From: CALSMU01 sp965230225
Lineage (GTDB): Bacteria > Bacteroidota > Bacteroidia > Flavobacteriales_D > Parvicellaceae
Reading direction: 5' to 3'
DNA: 64,000 nucleotides
NCBI GenBank assembly: GCA_965230225.1
Contig: CBDDKM010000008.1
Span: 1-64,000 of the forward strand
The translations under genes were made by a program, and so were the position numbers. The notes under the pieces were generated by a model. It ran no database searches. It saw only the letters and a list, made by a program, of their open reading frames with translations, and was not told the origin of the DNA. This document shows, in pieces, positions 33,179 to 42,496 of the stretch (the stretch's first letter is position 1; every line of letters starts with the position of its first letter).

Positions 33179-34230
33179 CCATAAAGGACCTAAAAGATAA
33201 TGGATTAATATTGTTAGAATGTGTGAGTGGTAGCCATGCTTATGGACTTGCCACTCCTACTTCTGACAATGACATCAAAGGAGTATTTTATTTACCCAGG
33301 GGACAATATTTTGGGTTAGATTATATACCCCAAGTAAATGACGCAACCAATGATCAGGTCTATTACGAATTAGGAAGATTTGTTGAGTTATTACTAAAGA
33401 ATAACCCCACTGCTCTGGAAATACTTGCTACTGATGAAGCACATGTTTTATTCAGACACCCGATTATGGAACAATTTCAATTGGCTGACTTCCTATCGAA
33501 GAAATGCAAAAACACTTTTGCAGGGTTTGCTTTATCTCAAATCAAAAAAGCTAAAGGGCTGAACAAAAAAATCCACAATCCTATGGATAAGGAGCGTAAA
33601 TCTCCTCTCCACTTTTGTTACGTACCGCACTACCAAGGAAGTACTCCACTTATAAAGTACATGGAGAACAACCACTTGAAACCGGAATATTTCGGTTTAA
33701 CCAACACCCCCAACATGCACAACTATTACACTGCTTTCTATAATGAAAATGGTAGTTATAAAGGAGTACTGAGCAGCAACAACTCCAATGAGCTGAGCCT
33801 TTCCTCCATCCCCAAAGGAGAAAAGCCGCTTACTCATATATTTTATAACCAAAATGGTTATTCGAGCTACTGTAAAGACTACAAAGAGTATTGGGACTGG
33901 GTAGAGAAAAGAAATGAGGACCGATACCAAAACTCCATAGAACATGGCAAGAATTACGATGCAAAAAACATGATGCATACCATACGCTTATTGCTAACAG
34001 CTCTCGAAATAGGAACAACTGGAAATTTGACCACTTTCTGCAAAAATCGAGAAGAATTGCTTGCTATAAAATCGGGTAACTACACTTACGAAAAATTAAT
34101 AAGTTGGGTAAACCAATTGATGGATGAATGTAACTCCGCTTTTAAAAGCTCTGATCTTCAGGAAGAACCAAATGAATCTTTATCAATCCAAAATCTGATT
34201 AAAGTCAGAGAGCTACTTTACTGTAAGTAG
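33175..34230 (+). CDS. Pol-beta-type nucleotidyltransferase 2 (RlaP/COG3541-like)
   Basis: The 351-residue protein has the same fold signature GSHAYGLATPTSDNDIKG (about 19-36), with the Asp pair in SDNDI, then a longer helical C-terminal region. Sequence divergence from nucleotidyltransferase 1 suggests a different substrate rather than recent duplication. Translation is coupled to gene 1 by a 4-bp overlap, so they may act as a pair, for example on the two ends of a broken RNA. The gene ends 37 nt before the PorP-like gene, which probably marks the end of the RNA-repair island. Confidence 0.85.
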   Translation: MTIKDLKDNGLILLECVSGSHAYGLATPTSDNDIKGVFYLPRGQYFGLDYIPQVNDATNDQVYYELGRFVELLLKNNPTALEILATDEAHVLFRHPIMEQFQLADFLSKKCKNTFAGFALSQIKKAKGLNKKIHNPMDKERKSPLHFCYVPHYQGSTPLIKYMENNHLKPEYFGLTNTPNMHNYYTAFYNENGSYKGVLSSNNSNELSLSSIPKGEKPLTHIFYNQNGYSSYCKDYKEYWDWVEKRNEDRYQNSIEHGKNYDAKNMMHTIRLLLTALEIGTTGNLTTFCKNREELLAIKSGNYTYEKLISWVNQLMDECNSAFKSSDLQEEPNESLSIQNLIKVRELLYCK

Positions 34231-34267
34231 ACACACAATAAATACATTGAACAGAAGTTAAGTGGGT

Positions 34268-35125
34268 ATGAAAAAATTAATGATCCCCCTTTTCGTATGT
34301 ATCGGTATTAGTACTTACGGCCAACAGCATTATCAAAACACCATGTTTTGGAATAATTTATCGTGGATAAACCCTGCAGCCTCAGGAGTGGACCACCAAC
34401 ACTATGGTGTTGTGCAGGGACGAAACCAATGGATGGGCTTTCAGGGAAATCCCAAATTAATTGGAGCAAGCTACGACGTTAAACTTTCTGGAATCAACAG
34501 TGGTATTGGAGTAAACTATGTTTATGACGAACTAGGTTTTGAGAGAAATCAAATCGTTAATTTAAACTACTCCTACCATATTGAAATGGAAGGAGAACAA
34601 ACCCTTTCGGTTGGTTTAAGTGGAGGCATAAATCAAAAACGTTTGGATGCGGTTTGGATTACTCCTGACCATGGAGTTGGCTCTGACCCATTTATCCCAA
34701 CCAACGGAAAAGAATCTACAGTTTCTTCAAGGGCAGGATTATTTTATAAGTCGGATAAAATTTGGCTAAGTGGAAGTGTTACTAATTTAATTGAAACAAC
34801 ATTTGATGCCTGGGGCATTGATAATAAAAGGTTATTCTTTGTGGGAGGAAGTTATGAATATAATGTCTCTCAAAGCATATCAATCAATCCTCAAACGATG
34901 GTTAAAACAGATTTTGCCAGCACAGCAATCGACCTAAATGTATTGGCTAAATTTAAGCAACTTTATTGGACTGGGGTAAACTACAGGCTAAGCTCTGGCG
35001 ACTTATATTTAATGGCAGGAGCGGATATTATGGATCATTTCAGAATTGGTACGGCATACTCTATCAGTAACGTTCAACTTAACAATAATGGCTCCCTGGA
35101 AGTGGTACTAGCAGCCATGTTCTAG
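34268..35125 (+). CDS. PorP/SprF-family outer-membrane protein
   Basis: The 285-residue protein has a signal peptide ending near YGQ and then the family opening FWNNLSWINPAASG with QWMGFQGNP. These identify PorP/SprF proteins, beta-barrels of the type IX secretion and gliding machinery or of surface-protein attachment. I chose ATG 34268 over a GTG two codons earlier because the signal peptide starts there. Such genes usually accompany large secreted proteins; here the neighbours are RNA-repair genes, so it may be a stand-alone copy. Confidence 0.88.
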   Translation: MKKLMIPLFVCIGISTYGQQHYQNTMFWNNLSWINPAASGVDHQHYGVVQGRNQWMGFQGNPKLIGASYDVKLSGINSGIGVNYVYDELGFERNQIVNLNYSYHIEMEGEQTLSVGLSGGINQKRLDAVWITPDHGVGSDPFIPTNGKESTVSSRAGLFYKSDKIWLSGSVTNLIETTFDAWGIDNKRLFFVGGSYEYNVSQSISINPQTMVKTDFASTAIDLNVLAKFKQLYWTGVNYRLSSGDLYLMAGADIMDHFRIGTAYSISNVQLNNNGSLEVVLAAMF

Positions 35126-35129
35126 ATTA

Positions 35130-35885
35130 TTAATAATCTCCCGCATCAACAGTACTCACTCCGATGGAATGTAAGAATCTGTTTACCTGATTTCCCATTT
35201 CATCGGAGGCTTTTTCATCGTATTTCACCACCACATAATCGTCCTTGTGCTTTTTCATGTGAGATTCCATTTTGGACTTTAGCCCATCAAGTGAACAACC
35301 TTTACCTCCCACTCTAATCTTATCGTTCGCTAGTATTTCAATTAATAATGGCTGCCTCATGGCTTTTTCCAACCAACCTCCCGGTCTACCTTCATCCGGC
35401 AACAAAACATCAGAAACCAAAGAGGTAATCTTTCTTTTTTGTTTCAAATCTGTATCTCCAATCTTTTTTAACGCCCTAAGGGCATGTCTACTAGAATTAG
35501 TAGCTAACAACAACCCTAAATACTCGGTAGATTTATCATTATAAGCCACTCCCAGTATTTCGCAAGCTGAATAACAGAGTGAAGAATTGGGAACACCCCA
35601 CGAAGAGTCTTTCAAAAACTGACTAGCATAAGTAGCATAACAAATGGCGTGTAATTGATCCAAATTAGGCCTCCCTTCCGGTACAAGGAAGCTCAAAGAA
35701 GACCCTAGATGCTTAAGCTTGCCGTTTACCTCAATCATCATAGATCCGCACCCCAGTGCACCTCCACTGGCTTTTATCGCTGTTTCATTCAGTTCAACTA
35801 GATTAGAGAGCAATGCTTTTTTAGGAGCTTTCTGTGCTTTTACACTCCCAACCACCAACAACAGTACTAAGAAAATTATCCTCAT
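35130..35885 (-). CDS. Secreted protein of unknown function
   Basis: The 251-residue protein has a signal peptide (about 1-17, ending VKAQ) and a mainly helical mature part with several Cys residues (GCGSMM, LCYSACEI, GKGCSLDG). I recognise no family. It is convergent with the PorP-like gene, 4 nt apart, and lies 43 nt downstream of the DUF3137 gene on the same strand. Confidence 0.7.
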   Translation of the reverse strand: MRIIFLVLLLVVGSVKAQKAPKKALLSNLVELNETAIKASGGALGCGSMMIEVNGKLKHLGSSLSFLVPEGRPNLDQLHAICYATYASQFLKDSSWGVPNSSLCYSACEILGVAYNDKSTEYLGLLLATNSSRHALRALKKIGDTDLKQKRKITSLVSDVLLPDEGRPGGWLEKAMRQPLLIEILANDKIRVGGKGCSLDGLKSKMESHMKKHKDDYVVVKYDEKASDEMGNQVNRFLHSIGVSTVDAGDY

Positions 35886-35928
35886 TAACTTCTTTTTATT
35901 CCAGATGCATCAAAAGAGAAATTCCATA

Positions 35929-36891
35929 TTATTCTTTGCTCCAGATTCGAGTATTTAAATCCAGGTCCTCTACAATATTTACAGAAAGTATGAGGTAATT
36001 AAAATACTCCCGCACCAGTTCAAAATCGAGCATAGACTTAAAGAACGGAGGTTCGAATAGATTTTTCGATACACTTATGGCAAGGTACACTTTCGAATGT
36101 AAAAAAGACATACTGATCTTCCCTGACTTCTTCTTGAAATCCATGATTCTACTCATCATAGCAGGGGTTAGAATGTACCTTGCTTCCACCTGATCGGTTC
36201 CATAAACTGCAAACTCCTTTTCAAACAATGGGTCTTCCAGTTTTATTAGTTGAGGACGGGAAATATTCATTTTCTGAAGCCAGGTTCCTATTTTCCCAAA
36301 AATACTTTCTGCTGTATCCGGCAACACCACTGTTTCTCCAATAAAATCCTTATGGAAATCGGCAATAAAGAAGATTCCTCTAAAAATGGTATGGTAGCTT
36401 TTCTTTCCGTCTTTATCCTTGGTATAATACTCTGCATGAACTTCAGAAAATCTAACATCCGTCTTTCCAATTCTACCTTCCACCAAATCATCTCCATTGT
36501 ATCGATCAATTCCTTTTAGGAAAATCTTACTTCCTGTAAACTCTGATTTACTAATGTGAGCCGATGCCTCATAGCTAAGGTCAGGACTCACAAATTCGAT
36601 CATCTTTCTAATCACCTCTTGCTTATAGATCGCTTTCGCCTCTTTCCTCCTGCGATTTAGTTTTATTCCAAGAACAATTGCTGTTATCACAAATCCTGCC
36701 CCTGCAACAATTACCGTACCCCAGGGCAATCCAATTGGAAATGTAATTAGGATAATGATTGCTGCCAACACTCCTGCACCAATAATGTACCAGGCCAGGC
36801 CAACATCCTTTTTTCGTTGTGCTTCGAGCTTGTTTAGTACTTCTAACAGGTCGCTCTGATAAAACCCTTTGAACTCTTCAATGGTTTTCAT
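35929..36891 (-). CDS. DUF3137 family membrane protein
   Basis: The 320-residue protein has two adjacent TM segments (about 31-53 and 57-75) and a soluble C-terminal domain with FRGIFFIADF and FEKEFAVYGTD-like motifs of the DUF3137 family. It follows the lemA-like gene with a 2-nt gap, a common pairing in bacteria. Function is unknown; the pair probably acts at the cytoplasmic membrane. Confidence 0.85.
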   Translation of the reverse strand: MKTIEEFKGFYQSDLLEVLNKLEAQRKKDVGLAWYIIGAGVLAAIIILITFPIGLPWGTVIVAGAGFVITAIVLGIKLNRRRKEAKAIYKQEVIRKMIEFVSPDLSYEASAHISKSEFTGSKIFLKGIDRYNGDDLVEGRIGKTDVRFSEVHAEYYTKDKDGKKSYHTIFRGIFFIADFHKDFIGETVVLPDTAESIFGKIGTWLQKMNISRPQLIKLEDPLFEKEFAVYGTDQVEARYILTPAMMSRIMDFKKKSGKISMSFLHSKVYLAISVSKNLFEPPFFKSMLDFELVREYFNYLILSVNIVEDLDLNTRIWSKE

Positions 36892-36893
36892 GC

Positions 36894-37451
36894 CTATAGT
36901 TTAATCTCAGGTGCTTTATCCATCTTTTCGCGTTCTACTATGGGTAGAGAGAACATTTTTCTGGTCTTGTAGCCCATCATCCCTGCTACAATGCTGTTCG
37001 GAAATGATTCTACACCATTATTGTAATCGGTAACAGATGCGTTAAATGCTCTTCGAGATGCGCTTAGTTGAGCTTCAATTTCGTTAATAGACCTTTGTAA
37101 CATTAAGAAGTTTTCGCTGGCTTTTAAGTCTGGGTAAGCTTCTACAGCAATCATCAATTTTCCTATTCCCTCCGTAATCCCATTCTCCACATCTACTCTT
37201 TGATTGGTATCCAAAGAATTCTGTCCTACTTGCTGACGTAACTGAGTGATTTGAGTTAACATCTCTTTTTCATGTTGCATGTATCCTTTTGTAGTTTCCA
37301 CCAACGAAGGAATTAAATCTGCTCTTTTCTTCAGATAAACGTCAATGCTGGCAAAAGCATTCTCAACTTGATTTTTCCGACTTACCAAACTGTTAAACAA
37401 CAGAATAAAAACCAATAGGACAAAGCCTACTACACCCAGTGCTATATACAT
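36894..37451 (-). CDS. LemA family protein
   Basis: The 185-residue protein has one N-terminal TM helix (about 3-22) and then the LemA core: NQVENAFASIDVYLKKRADL, IPSLVETTKGYM and a late FNASVTDYNNGVESFPNSIV segment. LemA proteins are membrane-anchored four-helix proteins of unclear function. The partner DUF3137 gene follows after 2 nt. Confidence 0.95.
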   Translation of the reverse strand: MYIALGVVGFVLLVFILLFNSLVSRKNQVENAFASIDVYLKKRADLIPSLVETTKGYMQHEKEMLTQITQLRQQVGQNSLDTNQRVDVENGITEGIGKLMIAVEAYPDLKASENFLMLQRSINEIEAQLSASRRAFNASVTDYNNGVESFPNSIVAGMMGYKTRKMFSLPIVEREKMDKAPEIKL

Positions 37452-37509
37452 TTATAAACTTTTATTATACAAGAGTAATGATACGAATTAATCCCTACTT
37501 AGCAAAGGA

Positions 37510-37887
37510 TCAACTTTTCTGAAACAACAATAAAATCTGACTCATTGCTATTAACTCCGACTTGTTTCTTCCGGCAAAAGAACCGGCTATTTCATCGGCA
37601 GTTTGATAGATTTTTTGTTTAATCTCTTTTGTGAATTTATTGGGGTGCTCTTTAAAGTACGCTTCGAAAACCTCCCAAATGAATCTGGGTGATGGTTTTT
37701 CTATAAAAAGCTTCTTTAATTGCTCATACATTACTTCATTTCCGGTGGAACTACTATCCGACCAATTATTGTCGATGACCGACTTCAACCTTAATTTTTC
37801 AGCTTTTTCTACTCTCTTATCTGCCATTACCACATAGTAATATAGGTACGATAAATGGACGTAAAATTCTTGTTCTTCCAGGGTCAT
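37510..37887 (-). CDS. TerB-like helical protein
   Basis: The 125-residue soluble protein is mostly helical and opens with LSYLYYYVVMADKRVEKAE, which resembles the TerB-type helical repeat with the VMADKxV pattern. The assignment is tentative. Its start overlaps the stop of the acyl carrier protein gene by 4 bp, so both are co-translated. Confidence 0.65.
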   Translation of the reverse strand: MTLEEQEFYVHLSYLYYYVVMADKRVEKAEKLRLKSVIDNNWSDSSSTGNEVMYEQLKKLFIEKPSPRFIWEVFEAYFKEHPNKFTKEIKQKIYQTADEIAGSFAGRNKSELIAMSQILLLFQKS

Positions 37888-38129
37888 GAATACACTTTTT
37901 CAGTTACAAAATCTAGCAACTTGTTAAAGGTAACCAATTCGTCTATTTTATCGTCCGGAATTTCGATTTCAAATTCCTTTTCTATGGCCATTACTAACTC
38001 TACCAAATCTAAACTATCGATTGAAAAATCTTTTGGAAGGCAGGATTGCCCAACAATTTCTGTAGTGGGCACGTCAAACAACTGGCCAATAATTTGTTTG
38101 AGCCTGATTTCAATTGTATTCATATGCAA
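37884..38129 (-). CDS. Acyl carrier protein
   Basis: The 81-residue protein has the 4'-phosphopantetheine attachment motif DSLDLVELVMAIEKEFEIEI, with the modified Ser near residue 35. Length and acidity are typical of ACPs. It is not next to fatty-acid synthesis genes here, so it may be a specialised second ACP. The downstream TerB-like gene overlaps its stop. Confidence 0.9.
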   Translation of the reverse strand: MHMNTIEIRLKQIIGQLFDVPTTEIVGQSCLPKDFSIDSLDLVELVMAIEKEFEIEIPDDKIDELVTFNKLLDFVTEKVYS

Positions 38130-38299
38130 GTTAAACTACCCATTTAACTAATATTCAAACATTTAAGTTCCATTTTTAAACCTTCTATTTGCTCAATGGG
38201 TCCAAGTAATGGACTAACGTTCCAATTTTGACTATTTATTTAACCGAAATAACCTGAGTAATTAACCTTTTTTTCACACTTATCAAATATCTTTACGGC

Positions 38300-39349
38300 A
38301 TGTATTCCAGACCCACTAACCCTACCATCAAGAAAGATTCCTCCCCTCAGGGCAGAATGATTTGGAAGGCATTGCAGTGGATCTTCTTTACAATTGGAGC
38401 TTTTATTCTATATACCCTCGTGTTTCACGAAGAAATAGGTATCCAATTACTTTGGAACTTTCTAATCCCTATTGCACCGGCTCTACTGGTAATTGCACCC
38501 GGAATATGGAGAAATGTATGCCCAATGGCCTTTACCACATTGTTCTCCAACCGTTTAAACTGGTCCCAAAAGAAAAAGCTTCCTGCTAAGTTGCAAAAAA
38601 GGCTTTACACCTTATCGGTCATTCTACTTTTATTAATTGTTCCGTTAAGGCATGCCTGGCTGGACACTAGCGGGCCTTTATCTGCTTTATTTATTGTTTC
38701 ACTAGTGGTTACCGGGGTTACATTAGGATTTCGATACAATTGGAAAAGTGCCTGGTGCAATAGCTTATGCCCTATCCACCCTGTTGAAAGACTCTATGGT
38801 GCAAAGCCCATATCTTCTGTACCTAATACCCAATGCATTAGCTGTGAGAAATGCGCAGCACCTTGCCCGGACTCTACCCCTAAAATGAACCCCGGATTGA
38901 TTAGAAAATCCAATACAGACAATTTACTAGCCTATATTATGATTGGAGGGTTCCCAGGATTTATATGGGGTTGGTTTCAAGTACAAGATTATTCTAATGG
39001 TGTTAGCTGGAGTCAACTTTTTGATATTTACTTTTGGCCATTTGTGGGAATGGCGGTTTCGACAATACTATTTATTGGATTAAGCGTTATCCGAAAACAA
39101 CGATTACACCCACAGCTTATTTCCATTTTTACTGCTCTGGCTGTGTCCACGTATTATTGGTACAGAATACCTGCCTTGTTGGGTTATGGACTATACCCAG
39201 GAGATGGAATGTTAGTGGACCTAAGCCACAGTGTTCCGTTGGAGCTAATTACTATTTTCACATCGTTACTTACAGTATTCTTTATATGGTGGTTAGCCAT
39301 CAGAAAATCAGAAAACTACAGCTGGACCATTCGTCCTAAATACGTATAG
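38300..39349 (+). CDS. Membrane 4Fe-4S ferredoxin-type protein
   Basis: The 349-residue protein has several TM segments (about 24-45, 51-66, 103-120, 124-145, and four more in the C-terminal half). Between them is a cytoplasmic loop with WCNSLCPIHPVERLYG and a ferredoxin motif CISCEKCAAPCP (about 180-191), plus an early NVCPM site. The layout recalls NapH/NosR-like electron-transfer proteins of the membrane. The electron donor and acceptor cannot be told from the context. Confidence 0.8.
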   Translation: MYSRPTNPTIKKDSSPQGRMIWKALQWIFFTIGAFILYTLVFHEEIGIQLLWNFLIPIAPALLVIAPGIWRNVCPMAFTTLFSNRLNWSQKKKLPAKLQKRLYTLSVILLLLIVPLRHAWLDTSGPLSALFIVSLVVTGVTLGFRYNWKSAWCNSLCPIHPVERLYGAKPISSVPNTQCISCEKCAAPCPDSTPKMNPGLIRKSNTDNLLAYIMIGGFPGFIWGWFQVQDYSNGVSWSQLFDIYFWPFVGMAVSTILFIGLSVIRKQRLHPQLISIFTALAVSTYYWYRIPALLGYGLYPGDGMLVDLSHSVPLELITIFTSLLTVFFIWWLAIRKSENYSWTIRPKYV

Positions 39350-39443
39350 TAGACATTTCGTATACAGCAATTAATTTAATATTGTATTGATCTGCTAAGA
39401 GTACAAAAATGTTAGTTTTAACATGTAATAAACACTTAATATC

Positions 39444-41138
39444 ATGACCAAACACCTCACCTCCTTACTCTTCCTATTTCTATTTTTAGGTAGTACTCTT
39501 GCACAAATTCCTAACGGATACTACGATCAAGCTCAAGGTAAAACGGGAGACGAATTAAAGTCTGTACTTAACGACATTATCTCTGGACACAAGGAACTAA
39601 AGTACGATAAGGTTTACAAAGCTTTATATGAACTGGATAGAGACCCCAAGCACCCGGAGAATGTACTATGCTTATACTCTAACTTCTCAATTCCTGCCTC
39701 TATACAAAGCGACAACAGTCAGGGGTGGAACAGAGAACATGTTTGGGCCAAAAGTCGTGGAGACTTTGGTACTAAACCTGGTGCAGGGACAGATTTACAC
39801 CACATTGCCGCCGCCGACTGCTCTACTAACTCCAACCGAAATAATAGAAACTTTGGTGTGGGAGACAAACCATTTACAGATACTAAAGGGAAGTATTTTG
39901 GCCCTACAGAATGTAAAAAGGGTGATAATTGGGTGTGGGAACCACAGGACGATATAAAAGGAGATGTTGCCAGAATGATATTCTACATGACTGTAAGGTA
40001 TGAAGGTGAAAATGATGAGCCGGATTTAGAATTGACTAATGAATACCTGGCAAAGGATGATAAAAGACCTCTACACAGTAATCAGGATTTATTATTACAA
40101 TGGCACTTCCAGGACCCTGTAGATGAAAGAGAGAAAAGAAGAAATGATTTGATTTACAGCAAATACCAAAACAACAGAAACCCTTTTATTGACCACCCTG
40201 AGTATGTGTACCAAATTTGGCCAAGTACTGTTCCCATGCCAGAGGCGGCAATAGAATACCCTCTTGATAAAAACAAAGATCACATACAAATTGGAACTTA
40301 CAACCTGTATTGGTTAGGTAGCGAAATGAGATACAACAAAGGGTTAAGAGAAAAGAAAGATGTAGAGCGAATTGCCAAACTAGTAACAGAAGAATTGGAT
40401 CTTGAGGTGATCGTATTTCAGGAGGTTAACGTAAGTGAAAATGGATTTAACAAAGGGAAAGAGTTCTCCTCCCAGCAATTTGACTGGTTAAAGGAAGCTA
40501 TGAAACAAAAGGGGTATGCTATGTATTGGGGAAGTACAGGACACACCCAAAGAATTGTAATGGCTTATGACAGCACCATTGTTTCTTGCCTAAGCAAGCC
40601 CAAAGACATGGAATTAGCCAACAGTTTCAGAATTAACGAAAGCTGTAAATCCAGAGGGTTAAGAAAGCCATTAATTGGGCAATTCAAAGCCGGAGAATTT
40701 GATTTTTATCTGGTTGGAGTTCACTTAATTTCTAAAAAGAAAGGTGATTGCAGCGATAAGATCAGAGAAACTCAGGCCGAGGAACTCACTGATGCACTTA
40801 ATCAACTAAAGGAGTCTGGAGAAAAAGACATCATTATTACCGGAGATTTTAACTCGTCCAGAAAGAACTACAGCCTTTCTCCTTTTTACTACTCCGGAGG
40901 TTTTAACACATTAACCTGGCCGGGAAGAATGAGAGAAGAATCCGGCGAATACTCCTACCTCATTGGAGACTGGAAAAATGTAATTGATCACGTAATGATT
41001 GATCCAATTGAAACCAAAGAATGGGTTAAAAACAGCACAATTATCTATCTCCCACCCAACATAAAAGACTACATCAACAACTACTCGGACCACGTTCCGG
41101 TTTGGGCAGATTTCGATATTTCTGAAGACCGGGATTAA
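39444..41138 (+). CDS. Secreted two-domain nuclease (endonuclease I plus EEP phosphoesterase)
   Basis: The 564-residue protein has a signal peptide (about 1-21, ending LAQ). The N-terminal half is an endonuclease I-type His-Me nuclease with WNREHVWAKS (about 92-101) and GTDLHHIAAAD (about 112-122). The C-terminal half (about 280-560) is an endonuclease/exonuclease/phosphatase domain with VFQEVN, ITGDFNSS and a final NYSDHVPVWADF containing the catalytic Asp-His. It should act outside the cytoplasm on DNA or RNA, for nutrient scavenging or defence. Joining the two nuclease folds in one protein is notable. Confidence 0.9.
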   Translation: MTKHLTSLLFLFLFLGSTLAQIPNGYYDQAQGKTGDELKSVLNDIISGHKELKYDKVYKALYELDRDPKHPENVLCLYSNFSIPASIQSDNSQGWNREHVWAKSRGDFGTKPGAGTDLHHIAAADCSTNSNRNNRNFGVGDKPFTDTKGKYFGPTECKKGDNWVWEPQDDIKGDVARMIFYMTVRYEGENDEPDLELTNEYLAKDDKRPLHSNQDLLLQWHFQDPVDEREKRRNDLIYSKYQNNRNPFIDHPEYVYQIWPSTVPMPEAAIEYPLDKNKDHIQIGTYNLYWLGSEMRYNKGLREKKDVERIAKLVTEELDLEVIVFQEVNVSENGFNKGKEFSSQQFDWLKEAMKQKGYAMYWGSTGHTQRIVMAYDSTIVSCLSKPKDMELANSFRINESCKSRGLRKPLIGQFKAGEFDFYLVGVHLISKKKGDCSDKIRETQAEELTDALNQLKESGEKDIIITGDFNSSRKNYSLSPFYYSGGFNTLTWPGRMREESGEYSYLIGDWKNVIDHVMIDPIETKEWVKNSTIIYLPPNIKDYINNYSDHVPVWADFDISEDRD

Positions 41139-41157
41139 TTCTCGGCTTCAGACTTCT

Positions 41158-41922
41158 TTATATCAACAGGGTTTTCTCCTCTTCGTTTTTCAGAACACCT
41201 GTCGCATCGAAGCTTCTTTCGTAAAAGGTATACTGTCCCTGTAAATTTCTTACAATTACAGAGGTACTTCTGGTTCCATAAACAGGATCGTTGATGAACA
41301 ATGGCGATGCTTTTCTTTCGAACTCGAGACCACCACCGGTATCCGGCAAGCGATGATCTTCCTTTACCTCTTCGCTTCGCATAAGCTGAAACAGCTTTTC
41401 AATATCCAACTCATCTGCCTGAACTAAGCTCTTAAAGGCATTTCCTCCATCCTCTACCTTGGGCCATGGAGTATCCAAAAAAGCATTACTTATACCATGC
41501 ACTCCTCCACGAACTTGCTCCTCTTGCTCACTTACATTGGAGAAATACCTCATTTCATTATCACTACCAAGAATTAAATTGAATCCATTGTACAATTTGG
41601 AGCGCTCTTTAATCCTGAAAATAGTCTCTTCCGGCGATTGATCATTTATAAGGAAATTGGTGATTAACTCACCTCTCGAAGGAGCATTCTTTAACATCGG
41701 AACTCTAAAGTTTCGATGATTGGTTACCAAGGCTATTTTTCCTTTTTCGGAAACTCCTAACCAGGTGCCATTCGATTCCAAATCGCGGCCAGCAAGAATA
41801 CCAATCGGTTGCTCCCAATGGTGTAAATACTTTGTAGGTCGCTGATGAAACTCATCCCGATTAAATACTAAAACTAAGGGGTAATCTTTCCGATCATTTA
41901 CCGAAAGAAAAGACGTACACAT
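41158..41922 (-). CDS. NRDE (TANGO2) family protein
   Basis: The 254-residue protein begins MCTSF and has the family signature VFNRDEF (about 19-25), with WLGVSEKGKIALVTNHR following. The N-terminal Cys after Met is typical and may act as an Ntn-type nucleophile. The family is linked to haem or lipid handling, without a certain reaction in bacteria. No signal peptide. Confidence 0.92.
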   Translation of the reverse strand: MCTSFLSVNDRKDYPLVLVFNRDEFHQRPTKYLHHWEQPIGILAGRDLESNGTWLGVSEKGKIALVTNHRNFRVPMLKNAPSRGELITNFLINDQSPEETIFRIKERSKLYNGFNLILGSDNEMRYFSNVSEQEEQVRGGVHGISNAFLDTPWPKVEDGGNAFKSLVQADELDIEKLFQLMRSEEVKEDHRLPDTGGGLEFERKASPLFINDPVYGTRSTSVIVRNLQGQYTFYERSFDATGVLKNEEEKTLLI

Positions 41923-41961
41923 AATTAAACAACCAATTAATTATCAACAAAATAAACTAAT

Positions 41962-42489
41962 CTACTTAAAGTATTTAATCACGCTTTCGTCAAGCGGATT
42001 TACTTTGGAAGGAAAATAGGTTACCCACTCTCCTTTTTCGTTAATAAGGTATTTCTGAAAGTTCCATTTCACATTGGAATCTTCTTTACCATTTAACTCT
42101 TTTGAAGTTAGCCATTTGTATAAAGCGTGTTGTTCATCTCCCTTTACTTTTACCTTCTCGGTAATCAAGAAAGTAACTCCAAAATTCTTTTCACAAAACT
42201 CAACTATCTCCTCGTTTGTTCCAGGCTCTTGTTTTCCAAATTGATTACATGGAACTCCAATAATCATCAAATCGTCTTTGTGTTGATCATACAATTCCTG
42301 AAGCTCTTTGTATTGCCATGTATAACCACATTTAGAGGCTACATTAACAAACATGATCTTCTTTCCTTTGTAGTCTTCCAGTTTTATCGGCTTACCATCG
42401 ATATCATTAATTTTAATATCGTAAACAGAAGTCTGCCCTACCGTAACTACGGTAAGCATTAATGAGAATATAAACAGTATTGATTTCAT
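41962..42489 (-). CDS. Glutathione peroxidase family thiol peroxidase, exported
   Basis: The 175-residue protein has a signal peptide (about 1-18) and the GPx core. Peroxidatic Cys54 lies in NVASKCGYTW, followed by CNQFGKQEPG (81-90), a likely resolving Cys99 (EFCEKNFG) and WNF (142-144). Such Cys-type GPx enzymes reduce hydroperoxides with thioredoxin. The signal peptide indicates a periplasmic or secreted location. I chose ATG 42489 over TTG 42492. It follows the M15-type peptidase gene after 7 nt. Confidence 0.93.
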   Translation of the reverse strand: MKSILFIFSLMLTVVTVGQTSVYDIKINDIDGKPIKLEDYKGKKIMFVNVASKCGYTWQYKELQELYDQHKDDLMIIGVPCNQFGKQEPGTNEEIVEFCEKNFGVTFLITEKVKVKGDEQHALYKWLTSKELNGKEDSNVKWNFQKYLINEKGEWVTYFPSKVNPLDESVIKYFK

Positions 42490-42496
42490 CAATTAA

